Source of the DNA: Lysobacteraceae bacterium | GTDB lineage: Bacteria; Pseudomonadota; Gammaproteobacteria; Xanthomonadales; Xanthomonadaceae | Reading direction: 5' to 3' | Length of the DNA: 12,067 bases | Assembly (NCBI GenBank): GCA_027483745.1 | Contig: JAIXTZ010000362.1 | Location: 1-12,067 of the forward strand | Part shown: piece by piece, positions 1-6,854 of the stretch | Layout: each line of letters opens with the position of its first letter | Position numbering within the stretch: the first letter of the stretch is position 1 | Notes under the pieces: model-generated | The model's database searches: none | What the model was told of the DNA's origin: nothing | Seen by the model: only the letters and a program-made list of their open reading frames with translations | Position numbers and translations under genes: made by a program

Positions 1-1
1 C

Positions 2-808
<807 letters not shown>

Positions 809-825
809 TCCACGGATAACCCGAC

Positions 826-1251
826 ATGACCACGACCATCCGCTGCGACATCGTCAGCGCCGAGAAGGAAATCTTCCACGGCGATGCGACGCTGGTCGTC
901 GCGACCGCCGAGCTCGGTGAGATCGGCATCGCGCCGCGCCACGCACCGCTGATCACGCGCCTGCGTCCGGGCAAGGTGATCGTGACCCAGCCCAACGGCG
1001 AGAAGCTCGACTTCTACGTCTCGGGCGGCATGCTCGAGGTGCAGCCGCAGGTGGTGACCGTGCTGGCCGACACCGTCGTCCGCGCCCACGACCTCGACGA
1101 GGCTGCGGCGATCAAGGCGAAGGAAGAGGCCGAGCGCATCCTGGCCAACCGCGCGGAGGCGATGGAAGTCGCCGAGGCGCAGGCCAAGCTGGCCCAGGCC
1201 ATGGCGCAGCTGCAGGCGCTGGAGCGTCTCCGCAAGAACCTGAAGCACTGA
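826..1251 (+). CDS. atpC: ATP synthase F1 subunit epsilon
   Basis: Epsilon subunit of the F1 central stalk; it couples rotor and catalytic head and restrains ATP hydrolysis. The 141 residues match the family's usual length. The N-terminal beta-sandwich (about 1-88) carries the familiar segments [33 protein letters not shown] and [12 protein letters not shown]. The C-terminal two-helix hairpin (about 90-141) is rich in Ala, Glu and Lys and ends [13 protein letters not shown] 826 follows the atpD stop by 17 bases, with a modest GGA ribosome-binding sequence at 814-816. It is the last gene of the atp operon, and an intrinsic terminator begins 40 bases after its stop. Confidence 0.97.
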   Translation: MTTTIRCDIVSAEKEIFHGDATLVVATAELGEIGIAPRHAPLITRLRPGKVIVTQPNGEKLDFYVSGGMLEVQPQVVTVLADTVVRAHDLDEAAAIKAKEEAERILANRAEAMEVAEAQAKLAQAMAQLQALERLRKNLKH

Positions 1252-1290
1252 GTCTTTCGCGCCACTAGCGCGAACCCCCAGAACCGAGAA

Positions 1291-1315
1291 CGCCGGCCCC
1301 GAGGCCGGCGTTTTT
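1291..1315 (+). terminator. Intrinsic terminator of the atp operon
   Basis: A perfect 8-bp GC stem, CGCCGGCC (1291-1298) with GGCCGGCG (1303-1310), has a 4-base loop and is followed directly by five T (1311-1315). Two A-T pairs (1289-1290 with 1311-1312) can lengthen the stem. It lies 40 bases past the atpC stop and 13 bases past the end of the convergent minus-strand gene. On the minus strand the stem is followed only by TTCT, so any bidirectional action would be weaker. Confidence 0.9.
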
Positions 1316-1327
1316 CGTTGGCGGGAT

Positions 1328-3349
1328 TCAGTCGGGTAGGCGCCAGAGTTCCTGGCTGTTGAGTTCATCGGTCAGCGTCGCCTCGGTCTTGCGAAGGCCG
1401 GCGCGGAGCGCCGTTGGCGCCGTCGCCCGCGATACGAGCACCCAACGGATGCCTTCCTTTTGCAGCAGCGCCGCCCAACGTTCCCCGGAAGGGTCCGCAT
1501 TCGCGGCGCTGGACTCGGCGGCCAACGAAGGATCATGTGGTGACACCGTTCGACCGCGTGCCCCGAGTTCGCCAATCACGTTGCGAAGAGGGTCCGAAGC
1601 GAGCACCCGATCCCCGGGCTGATGGCCGATACGACGCAGCAAGAGGCGTTCGGGGACGTAGTACGGCAACACGGCGTCGGGGTCACCGACGCTGCGGATC
1701 GTCCGCTTGACCGCGGCGGAATGATGGATCCAGCTCGAGTTGGCCTGGTAACCGAGATTCAGCAGGCACAGCGCGAGGAAAAGCGCGACGAACGGCCGTC
1801 GCCCCATGGTGCGCTCCGACCCGTAGACCAGCAGGGTCATGAGCAGCACAACCCCCGGCCATGCGTATCGTGCGTACTGCATCGGAATCATCGGCAACAC
1901 GAAGACGAACGACGCAGCGATGATCGCGGCCGCGCCGGGCCCTCGTGTTGTGCGGTAGGCCCAAAGCGCGCCAAGTGCGACCAGTCCGAAGCCCAGGCCG
2001 CCGTTCCACCCTTCGACGAAGGTGGCGGTCTCGAAGGTCAGGCGCCAGACGAGGTCAGGGCCGAGGCCCGTGAGCCAGCGCCCGTCCGAATACGGTGCGA
2101 GCGGGGCATAGGGAGAGGCGAAGACGTCGTTCAGCAGGGGAAGCACCGGGTTTCCGGTGGCAACCCAGGACTGCACGTAGCTTGAGGTGCCCAGCATCGC
2201 CACCGCCGCTGCAGGAAGAGCGATGCGAGGCCACCTGGCATTCCGATAGCGCCACAGGGCAAAAGCCAGCATCGGCAGCGCGGCCAGACCATGCACGAGC
2301 TTAAGGGCGAAGAAGCCGGCGAACAGCATGCTACCGGGAAGCCAGGCGCGCTGCAGCATTCCGGGCGTCGTTGGCGCCAAGGCCAACGACGCGAAGGCGA
2401 GTAATACCGCGGTCGCTGGCAATTCGGTCTGCAAGCCCGCTGCCATCCAGACCAATGGGGGGAATGCGGCGAACAACGCGACCGCCGTCCAGCGTTCCAG
2501 GGCGCTCGCGCCCATCACGGTGCCGAGGGGGCCGCCGATCAACGCGCCACACAGGACAATCCAGAGTGCATTCAGGGCGCCGAACGTCTCTCGTCCCGAA
2601 AGCACAAAGGCAATGCCGTGCAGCACATCGCCGGCCCAAGGCGCAAAGGCCCATTTCTGGACATCGGCATCAGGGCTGTAGGCACCCTGCGTCAACATCA
2701 TGCTGGGGAGCGCCAGGTGGTAGGCGAGGTCGTCCGCCTGCATGGCAGGAACCCAGCAGGCCACGGATGCCAGGCCGAGCAGCATGACCGCGGCACCGGC
2801 GGCTCGTGGCGCCGCGCCGACGGCTCCATCCCAGTCGCGCGACATGCCGACCAGCGCTTTGCCAAGCGCGCGTCGCCGAGCCAGGACGGGCAGTCCCAGC
2901 AGGGGAAGCCATGTCCAACGAAAGTGCACCGGAAGCGAGACGAACCATCCGGCCGCCATGCCGATCAGGAGAAGCCCCAGGACCACGGCGATGGGCGCGC
3001 GCGACGGCGTGTCCCGCGGCAGGAGCCCATCCCCGATGCTCCACGCGGCCGCACCAAGAAGCGCGGTCGCGAGGACGGGCAGCGGGCCGACGTACAGCGT
3101 CAACAGGGCGACCCAGATTGCCGCGAAGGCCGTCGCCGCCTGCCAATGCGCCCAACGCCGCAGAGGCCAGCTTGCGAGCGCCACGGCACCCGCGAGGACG
3201 AACGACAGCAGTAGGCGCTCGGCCGGGAATGCCCGCCACACGTCGTGCATGACCAGGCCAAGGCCGGTGGCCGAGCCGCCGATGGCAAGCAGGGCAACGC
3301 CAAGACGCCACGTGCCTGTTGCTGTTTTGCTGTCGTCGTGTCGATCCAT
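1328..3349 (-). CDS. Polytopic membrane protein, probable GT-C fold glycosyltransferase
   Basis: From ATG 3349 this is 673 residues. About the first 535 are a run of hydrophobic segments (roughly 15-35, 45-60, 72-105, 118-137, 185-200, 258-280, 288-303, 310-325, 340-365, 375-395, 450-465, 472-490, 496-510, 518-535). A soluble tail of about 135 residues follows, presumably periplasmic. The first large loop after a hydrophobic segment has the acidic motif DDLAYHLALP (206-215), as in GT-C enzymes (ArnT, PMT and RgtA-D relatives) that take sugars from polyprenyl-phosphate donors. Later motifs GNPVLPLLNDVF (399-410) and MQYARYAWP (490-498) fit the same group. Donor and acceptor cannot be told. In-frame alternative starts are ATG 3379 and TTG 3358 (the latter with GGA about 6 bases upstream); the open frame to 3460 would run into glmU. 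It is a single gene lying opposite to both neighbours. Confidence 0.8.
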   Translation of the reverse strand: MDRHDDSKTATGTWRLGVALLAIGGSATGLGLVMHDVWRAFPAERLLLSFVLAGAVALASWPLRRWAHWQAATAFAAIWVALLTLYVGPLPVLATALLGAAAWSIGDGLLPRDTPSRAPIAVVLGLLLIGMAAGWFVSLPVHFRWTWLPLLGLPVLARRRALGKALVGMSRDWDGAVGAAPRAAGAAVMLLGLASVACWVPAMQADDLAYHLALPSMMLTQGAYSPDADVQKWAFAPWAGDVLHGIAFVLSGRETFGALNALWIVLCGALIGGPLGTVMGASALERWTAVALFAAFPPLVWMAAGLQTELPATAVLLAFASLALAPTTPGMLQRAWLPGSMLFAGFFALKLVHGLAALPMLAFALWRYRNARWPRIALPAAAVAMLGTSSYVQSWVATGNPVLPLLNDVFASPYAPLAPYSDGRWLTGLGPDLVWRLTFETATFVEGWNGGLGFGLVALGALWAYRTTRGPGAAAIIAASFVFVLPMIPMQYARYAWPGVVLLMTLLVYGSERTMGRRPFVALFLALCLLNLGYQANSSWIHHSAAVKRTIRSVGDPDAVLPYYVPERLLLRRIGHQPGDRVLASDPLRNVIGELGARGRTVSPHDPSLAAESSAANADPSGERWAALLQKEGIRWVLVSRATAPTALRAGLRKTEATLTDELNSQELWRLPD

Positions 3350-3383
3350 GACGGTCAAGCGTTTTCCATTGCTCGCCATCTTA

Positions 3384-3405
3384 GCCGCCGGGCCTTGCCC
3401 GCGGC
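3384..3405. repeat. GC-rich inverted repeat between divergent genes
   Basis: GCCG + CGGGC (3384-3387, 3389-3393) pairs with GCCCG + CGGC (3397-3405) across a 3-base loop, giving nine pairs with one bulged C at 3388. It lies in the 89-base gap between the membrane-protein gene and glmU, just upstream of a TAGAAT box. It could be an operator or a transcript hairpin, but chance in GC-rich DNA cannot be excluded. Confidence 0.35.
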
Positions 3406-3406
3406 C

Positions 3407-3412
3407 TAGAAT
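3407..3412 (+). promoter_or_regulatory. Possible -10 box for glmU
   Basis: TAGAAT matches the sigma-70 -10 consensus at five of six positions and lies 26 bases before the glmU ATG, implying a 5' leader of roughly 20 bases. No convincing -35 element is seen at 16-18 bases spacing, so the call is weak. A strong terminator and an opposing gene separate glmU from the atp operon, so it needs a promoter somewhere in this gap. Confidence 0.35.
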
Positions 3413-3438
3413 GCCAAGTCCCTTCGATCCGGTGTCCC

Positions 3439-4833
3439 ATGACCACGCCCGTCGCAGCAAGCAAGGCCCACGCCCACCTCCACGTCGTCATCCTTGCTGC
3501 TGGCGAGGGCAAGCGCATGAAGTCGCCGCTGCCCAAGGTGCTGCAGCCGATCGCGATGCGACCGATGCTCGGCCATGTGATCGATACGGCGCGGGCCCTG
3601 GGCGCGGAGCGCATCCATGTCGTCTACGGCCATGGCGGCGAGGCAGTGCGCAACGCGTTCAAGGCAGACGCGGACCTCGTCTGGGTGGAGCAGGCGGAGC
3701 GTCTCGGCACCGGGCATGCCGTGCAGCAGGCCGTTCCCGGGTTGCCGGATGACGCGCGCGTACTGGTGCTCTACGGCGACGTTCCCTTGGTGCGCGCCGA
3801 ATCCTTGCGCCCGCTGGTGGCCGCCGAGGGCGCGCTGGCGGTGCTGGTGGCCGAGCTCGCCGATCCGACCGGCTATGGCCGCGTGATCGTCGACGCGCAA
3901 GGCCGCGTGCAGGCCATCGTCGAACAGAAGGACGCGACGCCGGAGCAGCGCGCGGTGCGCACGATCAACACCGGTCTGATCGCCGCCGAGGGGGGCGCGC
4001 TGAAGCGCTGGCTCGCGAACCTGCGCAACGAGAACGCGCAGCGCGAGTACTACTTGACCGATGTGTTCGCGATGGCGGCAGCAGAAGGGCGTGCCGCCAC
4101 GGTTGTCCGCGTCGCTGATGCCGGCGAAGTGGAAGGTGCCAACGACCCGTGGCAGCTCGCGCAACTCGAGCGCGCCTACCAGCGTCGCTGCGCAAAGACG
4201 CTGGCCGAGGCGGGCGTGCAGTTCGCCGACCCGTCGCGTTTCGACCAGCGCGGCACGGTCGTGGTCGGGCAGGGCGTGCGCATCGATGTCGACGTGATCC
4301 TCGAAGGCCGCGTCGAGCTCGGCGACGGCGTCGTCGTCGGCCCGTTCTGCCGCTTGAAGGATGTGACGCTCGGTGCCGGCACCGTCGTCGCAGCGCACAG
4401 CGACCTTGAGGGCGCGATCACGCAGGCGAACTGCACCATCGGCCCTTTCGCGCGCCTGCGCCCCGGCACGCAGCTCGCCGAAGGCGTGCACATCGGCAAC
4501 TTCGTCGAGACGAAGAAGACCGTGCTCGGCAGGGGCAGCAAGGCCAACCACCTCACCTATCTCGGCGACGCGGTGATCGGCGCCCAGGTGAACGTGGGCG
4601 CCGGCACCATCACGTGCAACTACGATGGCGTGAACAAGTGGACCACCACCATCGGCGACGGTGCCTTCATCGGCAGCAACAGCTCGCTGGTGGCGCCGGT
4701 GGTGATCGGCGCGATGGCGACGATCGGGGCGGGTTCGGTGGTGACCAAGGACGCCCCGGACGGGCAGCTCACTGTGGCGCGCGGCAAGCAGGTGAGCGTC
4801 GCGGCGTGGCAGCGGCCGGTTAAGAAGGGTTGA
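3439..4833 (+). CDS. glmU: Bifunctional GlmU: N-acetylglucosamine-1-phosphate uridyltransferase / glucosamine-1-phosphate acetyltransferase
   Basis: Makes UDP-GlcNAc, the precursor of peptidoglycan and lipid A, in two cytoplasmic steps: acetylation of GlcN-1-P with acetyl-CoA, then uridylation with UTP. Its 464 residues compare with 456 in E. coli. The N-terminal pyrophosphorylase domain (about 14-240) shows the nucleotide-binding motif [15 protein letters not shown] (19-33), GTGHAVQQA (90-98) and the metal-binding Asp of YGDVPL (Asp114). The C-terminal left-handed beta-helix (about 262-464) has hexapeptide repeats, the catalytic His of NHLTYLGDA (His371) and [14 protein letters not shown] (387-400). 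ATG 3439 gives about eight residues more than E. coli before the first strand, and the Shine-Dalgarno match is poor. Both active sites look intact. Confidence 0.98.
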   Translation: MTTPVAASKAHAHLHVVILAAGEGKRMKSPLPKVLQPIAMRPMLGHVIDTARALGAERIHVVYGHGGEAVRNAFKADADLVWVEQAERLGTGHAVQQAVPGLPDDARVLVLYGDVPLVRAESLRPLVAAEGALAVLVAELADPTGYGRVIVDAQGRVQAIVEQKDATPEQRAVRTINTGLIAAEGGALKRWLANLRNENAQREYYLTDVFAMAAAEGRAATVVRVADAGEVEGANDPWQLAQLERAYQRRCAKTLAEAGVQFADPSRFDQRGTVVVGQGVRIDVDVILEGRVELGDGVVVGPFCRLKDVTLGAGTVVAAHSDLEGAITQANCTIGPFARLRPGTQLAEGVHIGNFVETKKTVLGRGSKANHLTYLGDAVIGAQVNVGAGTITCNYDGVNKWTTTIGDGAFIGSNSSLVAPVVIGAMATIGAGSVVTKDAPDGQLTVARGKQVSVAAWQRPVKKG

Positions 4834-4835
4834 GA

Positions 4836-4875
4836 GGTGCCCCGACCCACAAGGCAGCGCCTCCGCGGGGGCATC
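4836..4875 (+). other. Stem-loop after glmU without a T tract
   Basis: GGTGCCCC (4836-4843) can pair with GGGGCATC (4868-4875), eight pairs including one G-U. The loop holds a smaller AGGC/GCCT hairpin (4852-4862). It begins two bases after the glmU stop. No run of T follows, so it is not a classic intrinsic terminator; it may stabilise the mRNA 3' end or mark a Rho-dependent end. Confidence 0.35.
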
Positions 4876-4896
4876 AACGTGATAAATGCGAATAGT

Positions 4897-4925
4897 TTGC
4901 ATCCCTAGATAAGAATCATTATCGT
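4897..4925 (+). promoter_or_regulatory. Candidate sigma-70 promoter of the iron-uptake operon
   Basis: TTGCAT (4897-4902) and TATCGT (4920-4925) are separated by 17 bases and match the consensus hexamers only partly. The surrounding 4880-4925 stretch is much more AT-rich than anything else nearby, as expected of a promoter. The Fur box covers the spacer and the -10, which would explain iron repression. The predicted start near 4932 leaves about 44 bases of leader before the exbB ATG. Confidence 0.4.
4910..4924 (+). promoter_or_regulatory. Fur box upstream of exbB
   Basis: The 15-mer TAAGAATCATTATCG matches the 7-1-7 Fur consensus TGATAATCATTATCA at 12 of 15 positions, with the right half ATTATC perfect. 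It is 51 bases upstream of the exbB ATG and overlaps the candidate promoter. Fe(II)-loaded Fur would be expected to block transcription of the whole operon when iron is ample. A strong match in so GC-rich a context, upstream of TonB-system genes, makes chance unlikely. Confidence 0.8.
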
Positions 4926-4975
4926 TGCAGCCCTTCAGGTCCGACGGTCGGGCCGACGTGACGGGTGCATCGAAC

Positions 4976-5638
4976 ATGGTCAAGGACCTTTCGCCGCTGG
5001 GCATGTTTCTCGGGGCGGACTGGGTGGTGCAGGCGGTGATGCTGGGCCTGCTGCTGGCCTCGGTGGTCACCTGGACTGCGCTGATCGCCAAGGAAATCGA
5101 GCTGCGACGCCTGGGCCGCCAGGTGCTGGCCCTTGCGAACGCCCTCGCGTCCGCCCCGACGCTCGAGGCGTTGGCACCCGAGTTCCGCGCGCTGCCCCTG
5201 GTGGGCGAGGCGCGCGCGGAAATCGACCTTTCGCGCGATGCCCTGAACGATCGCGACGGGTTGAAGGAGCGCCTCGTGTCGCGACTCGATCGCCATGAGG
5301 CGGCGATGGCCCGGCGGATGACGCAGAGCGTGACCCTGATCGGCACGATCGGTGCGACGGCGCCCTTCGTCGGCCTGTTCGGCACCGTGTGGGGGATCAT
5401 GAACAGCTTCGTCGGCATCGCCGAGAAGCAGACGACCAATCTCGCGGTGGTGGCGCCCGGCATCGCCGAGGCCCTCCTCGCCACGGCGCTCGGTCTCGTG
5501 GCGGCGATTCCGGCGGTGGTGATCTACAACCATTTCGCGCGACGCATCGCCGCGCATCGGTCGATGGTCGCGGACGCGTCCGCCGCGCTCCTGCGTCTGG
5601 TGTCGCGCGACGTGAGTCGCGGGCTGATCCGCGGCTGA
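4976..5638 (+). CDS. exbB: TonB-system energy transducer ExbB (MotA/TolQ/ExbB proton channel family)
   Basis: Inner-membrane scaffold of the ExbB-ExbD proton channel that energises TonB with the proton motive force. From ATG 4976 it has 220 residues. Three membrane segments are visible (about 17-37, 120-145 and 160-184), with the large cytoplasmic loop between the first two. The diagnostic family stretch is LIGTIGATAPFVGLFGTVWG (121-140), followed by IMNSFVGIA and GIAEALLATALGLVAAIPAV (162-181). The frame stays open upstream to a TTG at 4925, but that codon falls in the predicted -10 and Fur box and the extra residues are not hydrophobic, so ATG 4976 is preferred although its ribosome site is weak. 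exbD follows after 9 bases. Confidence 0.95.
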   Translation: MVKDLSPLGMFLGADWVVQAVMLGLLLASVVTWTALIAKEIELRRLGRQVLALANALASAPTLEALAPEFRALPLVGEARAEIDLSRDALNDRDGLKERLVSRLDRHEAAMARRMTQSVTLIGTIGATAPFVGLFGTVWGIMNSFVGIAEKQTTNLAVVAPGIAEALLATALGLVAAIPAVVIYNHFARRIAAHRSMVADASAALLRLVSRDVSRGLIRG

Positions 5639-5647
5639 GGAACGCGC

Positions 5648-6073
5648 ATGGCACTCAAGCTTGCCTCCGACCGCGAGGACCTGGCGATCGCGCACGAGAT
5701 GAACGTCACGCCGTTCATCGACGTGATGCTGGTGCTGCTCGTCGTCTTCATGATCGCCGCGCCGCTTTCGACCGTGGAGGTCAAGGTCGATCTGCCGGCG
5801 TCGTCGGCGGCCGCCTCGCCATCGCCGGAGCGTCCGATCGTGATCACCCTGCCGGTGGACGGCGGCCTGAAACTGGACGGCCGCGATGTCGCGGCCGAGG
5901 CGCTCGGCGACGCTTTGCTTGCGGCCGCAGCGGGCGATCGAAACGCGCGCATCCACCTCCAGGCCGACCGTCGCCTCCGCTACGAGCGGCTGATGGCAGC
6001 GATGGACCGTATTCGCGACGCCGGCTTCCTGCGCATCGCTCTCGTGGGTGTCGAAGGCCCCACCCCGCACTGA
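5648..6073 (+). CDS. exbD: TonB-system energy transducer ExbD
   Basis: Partner of ExbB, with one membrane anchor and a periplasmic domain that contacts TonB. The 141 residues equal the E. coli length. A short cytoplasmic start is followed by the signature MNVTPFIDVMLVLLVVFMIA (18-37), whose Asp25 sits at the same position as the proton-carrying Asp25 of E. coli ExbD. Next come PLSTVEVKVDLPAS and the periplasmic domain (about 60-141) with IVITLPVDG and the late segment YERLMAAMDRIRDAGF. ATG 5648 has a good GAGG ribosome site a few bases upstream. The stop TGA shares its last base with the tonB ATG, so translation is probably coupled. Confidence 0.95.
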   Translation: MALKLASDREDLAIAHEMNVTPFIDVMLVLLVVFMIAAPLSTVEVKVDLPASSAAASPSPERPIVITLPVDGGLKLDGRDVAAEALGDALLAAAAGDRNARIHLQADRRLRYERLMAAMDRIRDAGFLRIALVGVEGPTPH

Positions 6074-6840
6074 TGGCCACTGCGTCGACTTCTGCGATGC
6101 AGCCTTGGCTCGCTGGTGCCGGCGTGGCGCTCGCGATGCACGCCATTGCACTGGCGATCGTGCTGCATCGAGCCCCGCCGCCCCCGCTGCCCAAGCCGGA
6201 GGCCCTCGCGCTGGCCATCGACCTGCTCGCGCCCGAGGCATCGCCACCGACGTTGCCGGCGACGGCCGACGAACCTGTGCCTCCCGTCGCACCGCCGCCG
6301 CCGCCGCCGCGCAGGCTCGTCGCGCCGCCATCCGCATCGCTACCGCCGCCGCCGTTGCCGCCGACACCGCGATGGCCGATGCCGAGCGATGAGCCGCGGC
6401 CGACCGAGCCATCGGCGCCCGCCCCTGCACGATCGCTTGCGCTGCCGGAGGAGGTCGGCTCGGAAAGCGCACCGACGCCCGTGCCGGTGCCGGCCGAGCC
6501 GGGGGAGGACGCTTCGCCTGCGCCGCGCGGCGCACCGCCCACGCGTCGCGAGCTCGACTACTTTGCCCGGCTCAGCGCCCACCTCAATCGCCGGAAGACC
6601 TATCCCGCCGAAGCCAAGCAGGCGCGCCAGCAGGGCGTCGTGGTGGTGCGCTTCCGCATCGGCCGCGACGGCCGCGTGCTGTCCGCCGACATCAAGCGCG
6701 GCAGTGGCCATCCGCTTCTCGACGCCGCGACGCTCGACCTGCTGCATCGCGTCTCGCCGCTGCCGCGAATCCCCCGATCCATCGACCGTGACGAGCTGAC
6801 GCTATCGCTGCCGATCGACTACGCCCTCACCACCGAATGA
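6073..6840 (+). CDS. tonB: Energy transducer TonB
   Basis: Spans the periplasm and transmits ExbBD-derived energy to outer-membrane receptors. The 255 residues have a short N-terminus, one membrane anchor (about 13-31) with a His at 23 placed like the essential His20 of E. coli TonB, and a long Pro/Ala-rich spacer (about 34-155) with several runs of 4-7 prolines. The C-terminal domain (about 160-255) has the YP motif (YPAEAKQARQQG, 177-188), VVVRFRIGRDGRVLSADI (190-207) and SGHPLLDAATLDLL (211-224). The start ATG overlaps the exbD stop (TGATG). A longer open frame runs upstream to 5389 inside exbB and exbD, but it lacks TonB features. Probably dedicated to the receptor encoded next. Confidence 0.94.
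   Translation: MATASTSAMQPWLAGAGVALAMHAIALAIVLHRAPPPPLPKPEALALAIDLLAPEASPPTLPATADEPVPPVAPPPPPPRRLVAPPSASLPPPPLPPTPRWPMPSDEPRPTEPSAPAPARSLALPEEVGSESAPTPVPVPAEPGEDASPAPRGAPPTRRELDYFARLSAHLNRRKTYPAEAKQARQQGVVVVRFRIGRDGRVLSADIKRGSGHPLLDAATLDLLHRVSPLPRIPRSIDRDELTLSLPIDYALTTE
6292..6309 (+). repeat. CCG trinucleotide run within tonB
   Basis: Six consecutive CCG units encode prolines 74-79 of the TonB spacer, with shorter CCG tracts at about 6344-6364. Such a run could change copy number by slippage, adding or removing prolines without breaking the frame. Confidence 0.7.
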
Positions 6841-6854
6841 CGAAGGACATGACG

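Noticed and set aside
3350..3460. Longest-frame start of the membrane protein at 3460
   Set aside because: It would overlap the glmU start by 22 bases and add a non-hydrophobic stretch. Starts at 3379, 3358 or 3349 are more plausible.
2742..3752. 336-codon plus-strand open frame opposite the membrane-protein gene
   Set aside because: Arg/Pro/Ala-rich shadow with no family resemblance, crossing the divergent promoter gap and entering glmU out of frame.
4836..4875. Intrinsic terminator after glmU
   Set aside because: The stem is real, but no T tract follows, so it is kept only as a stem-loop.
3406..5484. 692-codon open frame antisense to glmU and exbB
   Set aside because: It spans two well-identified sense genes and the intergenic Fur site, and its translation resembles no protein family.
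5389..6072. Upstream extension of the tonB reading frame inside exbB and exbD
   Set aside because: The frame is open but encodes Arg-rich nonsense out of frame with exbB and exbD. The ATG at 6073 gives a normal TonB N-terminus with its membrane anchor.
4919..6535. 538-codon antisense open frame over exbB, exbD and tonB
   Set aside because: Arg/Ala/His-rich low-complexity product typical of a GC-rich shadow frame.
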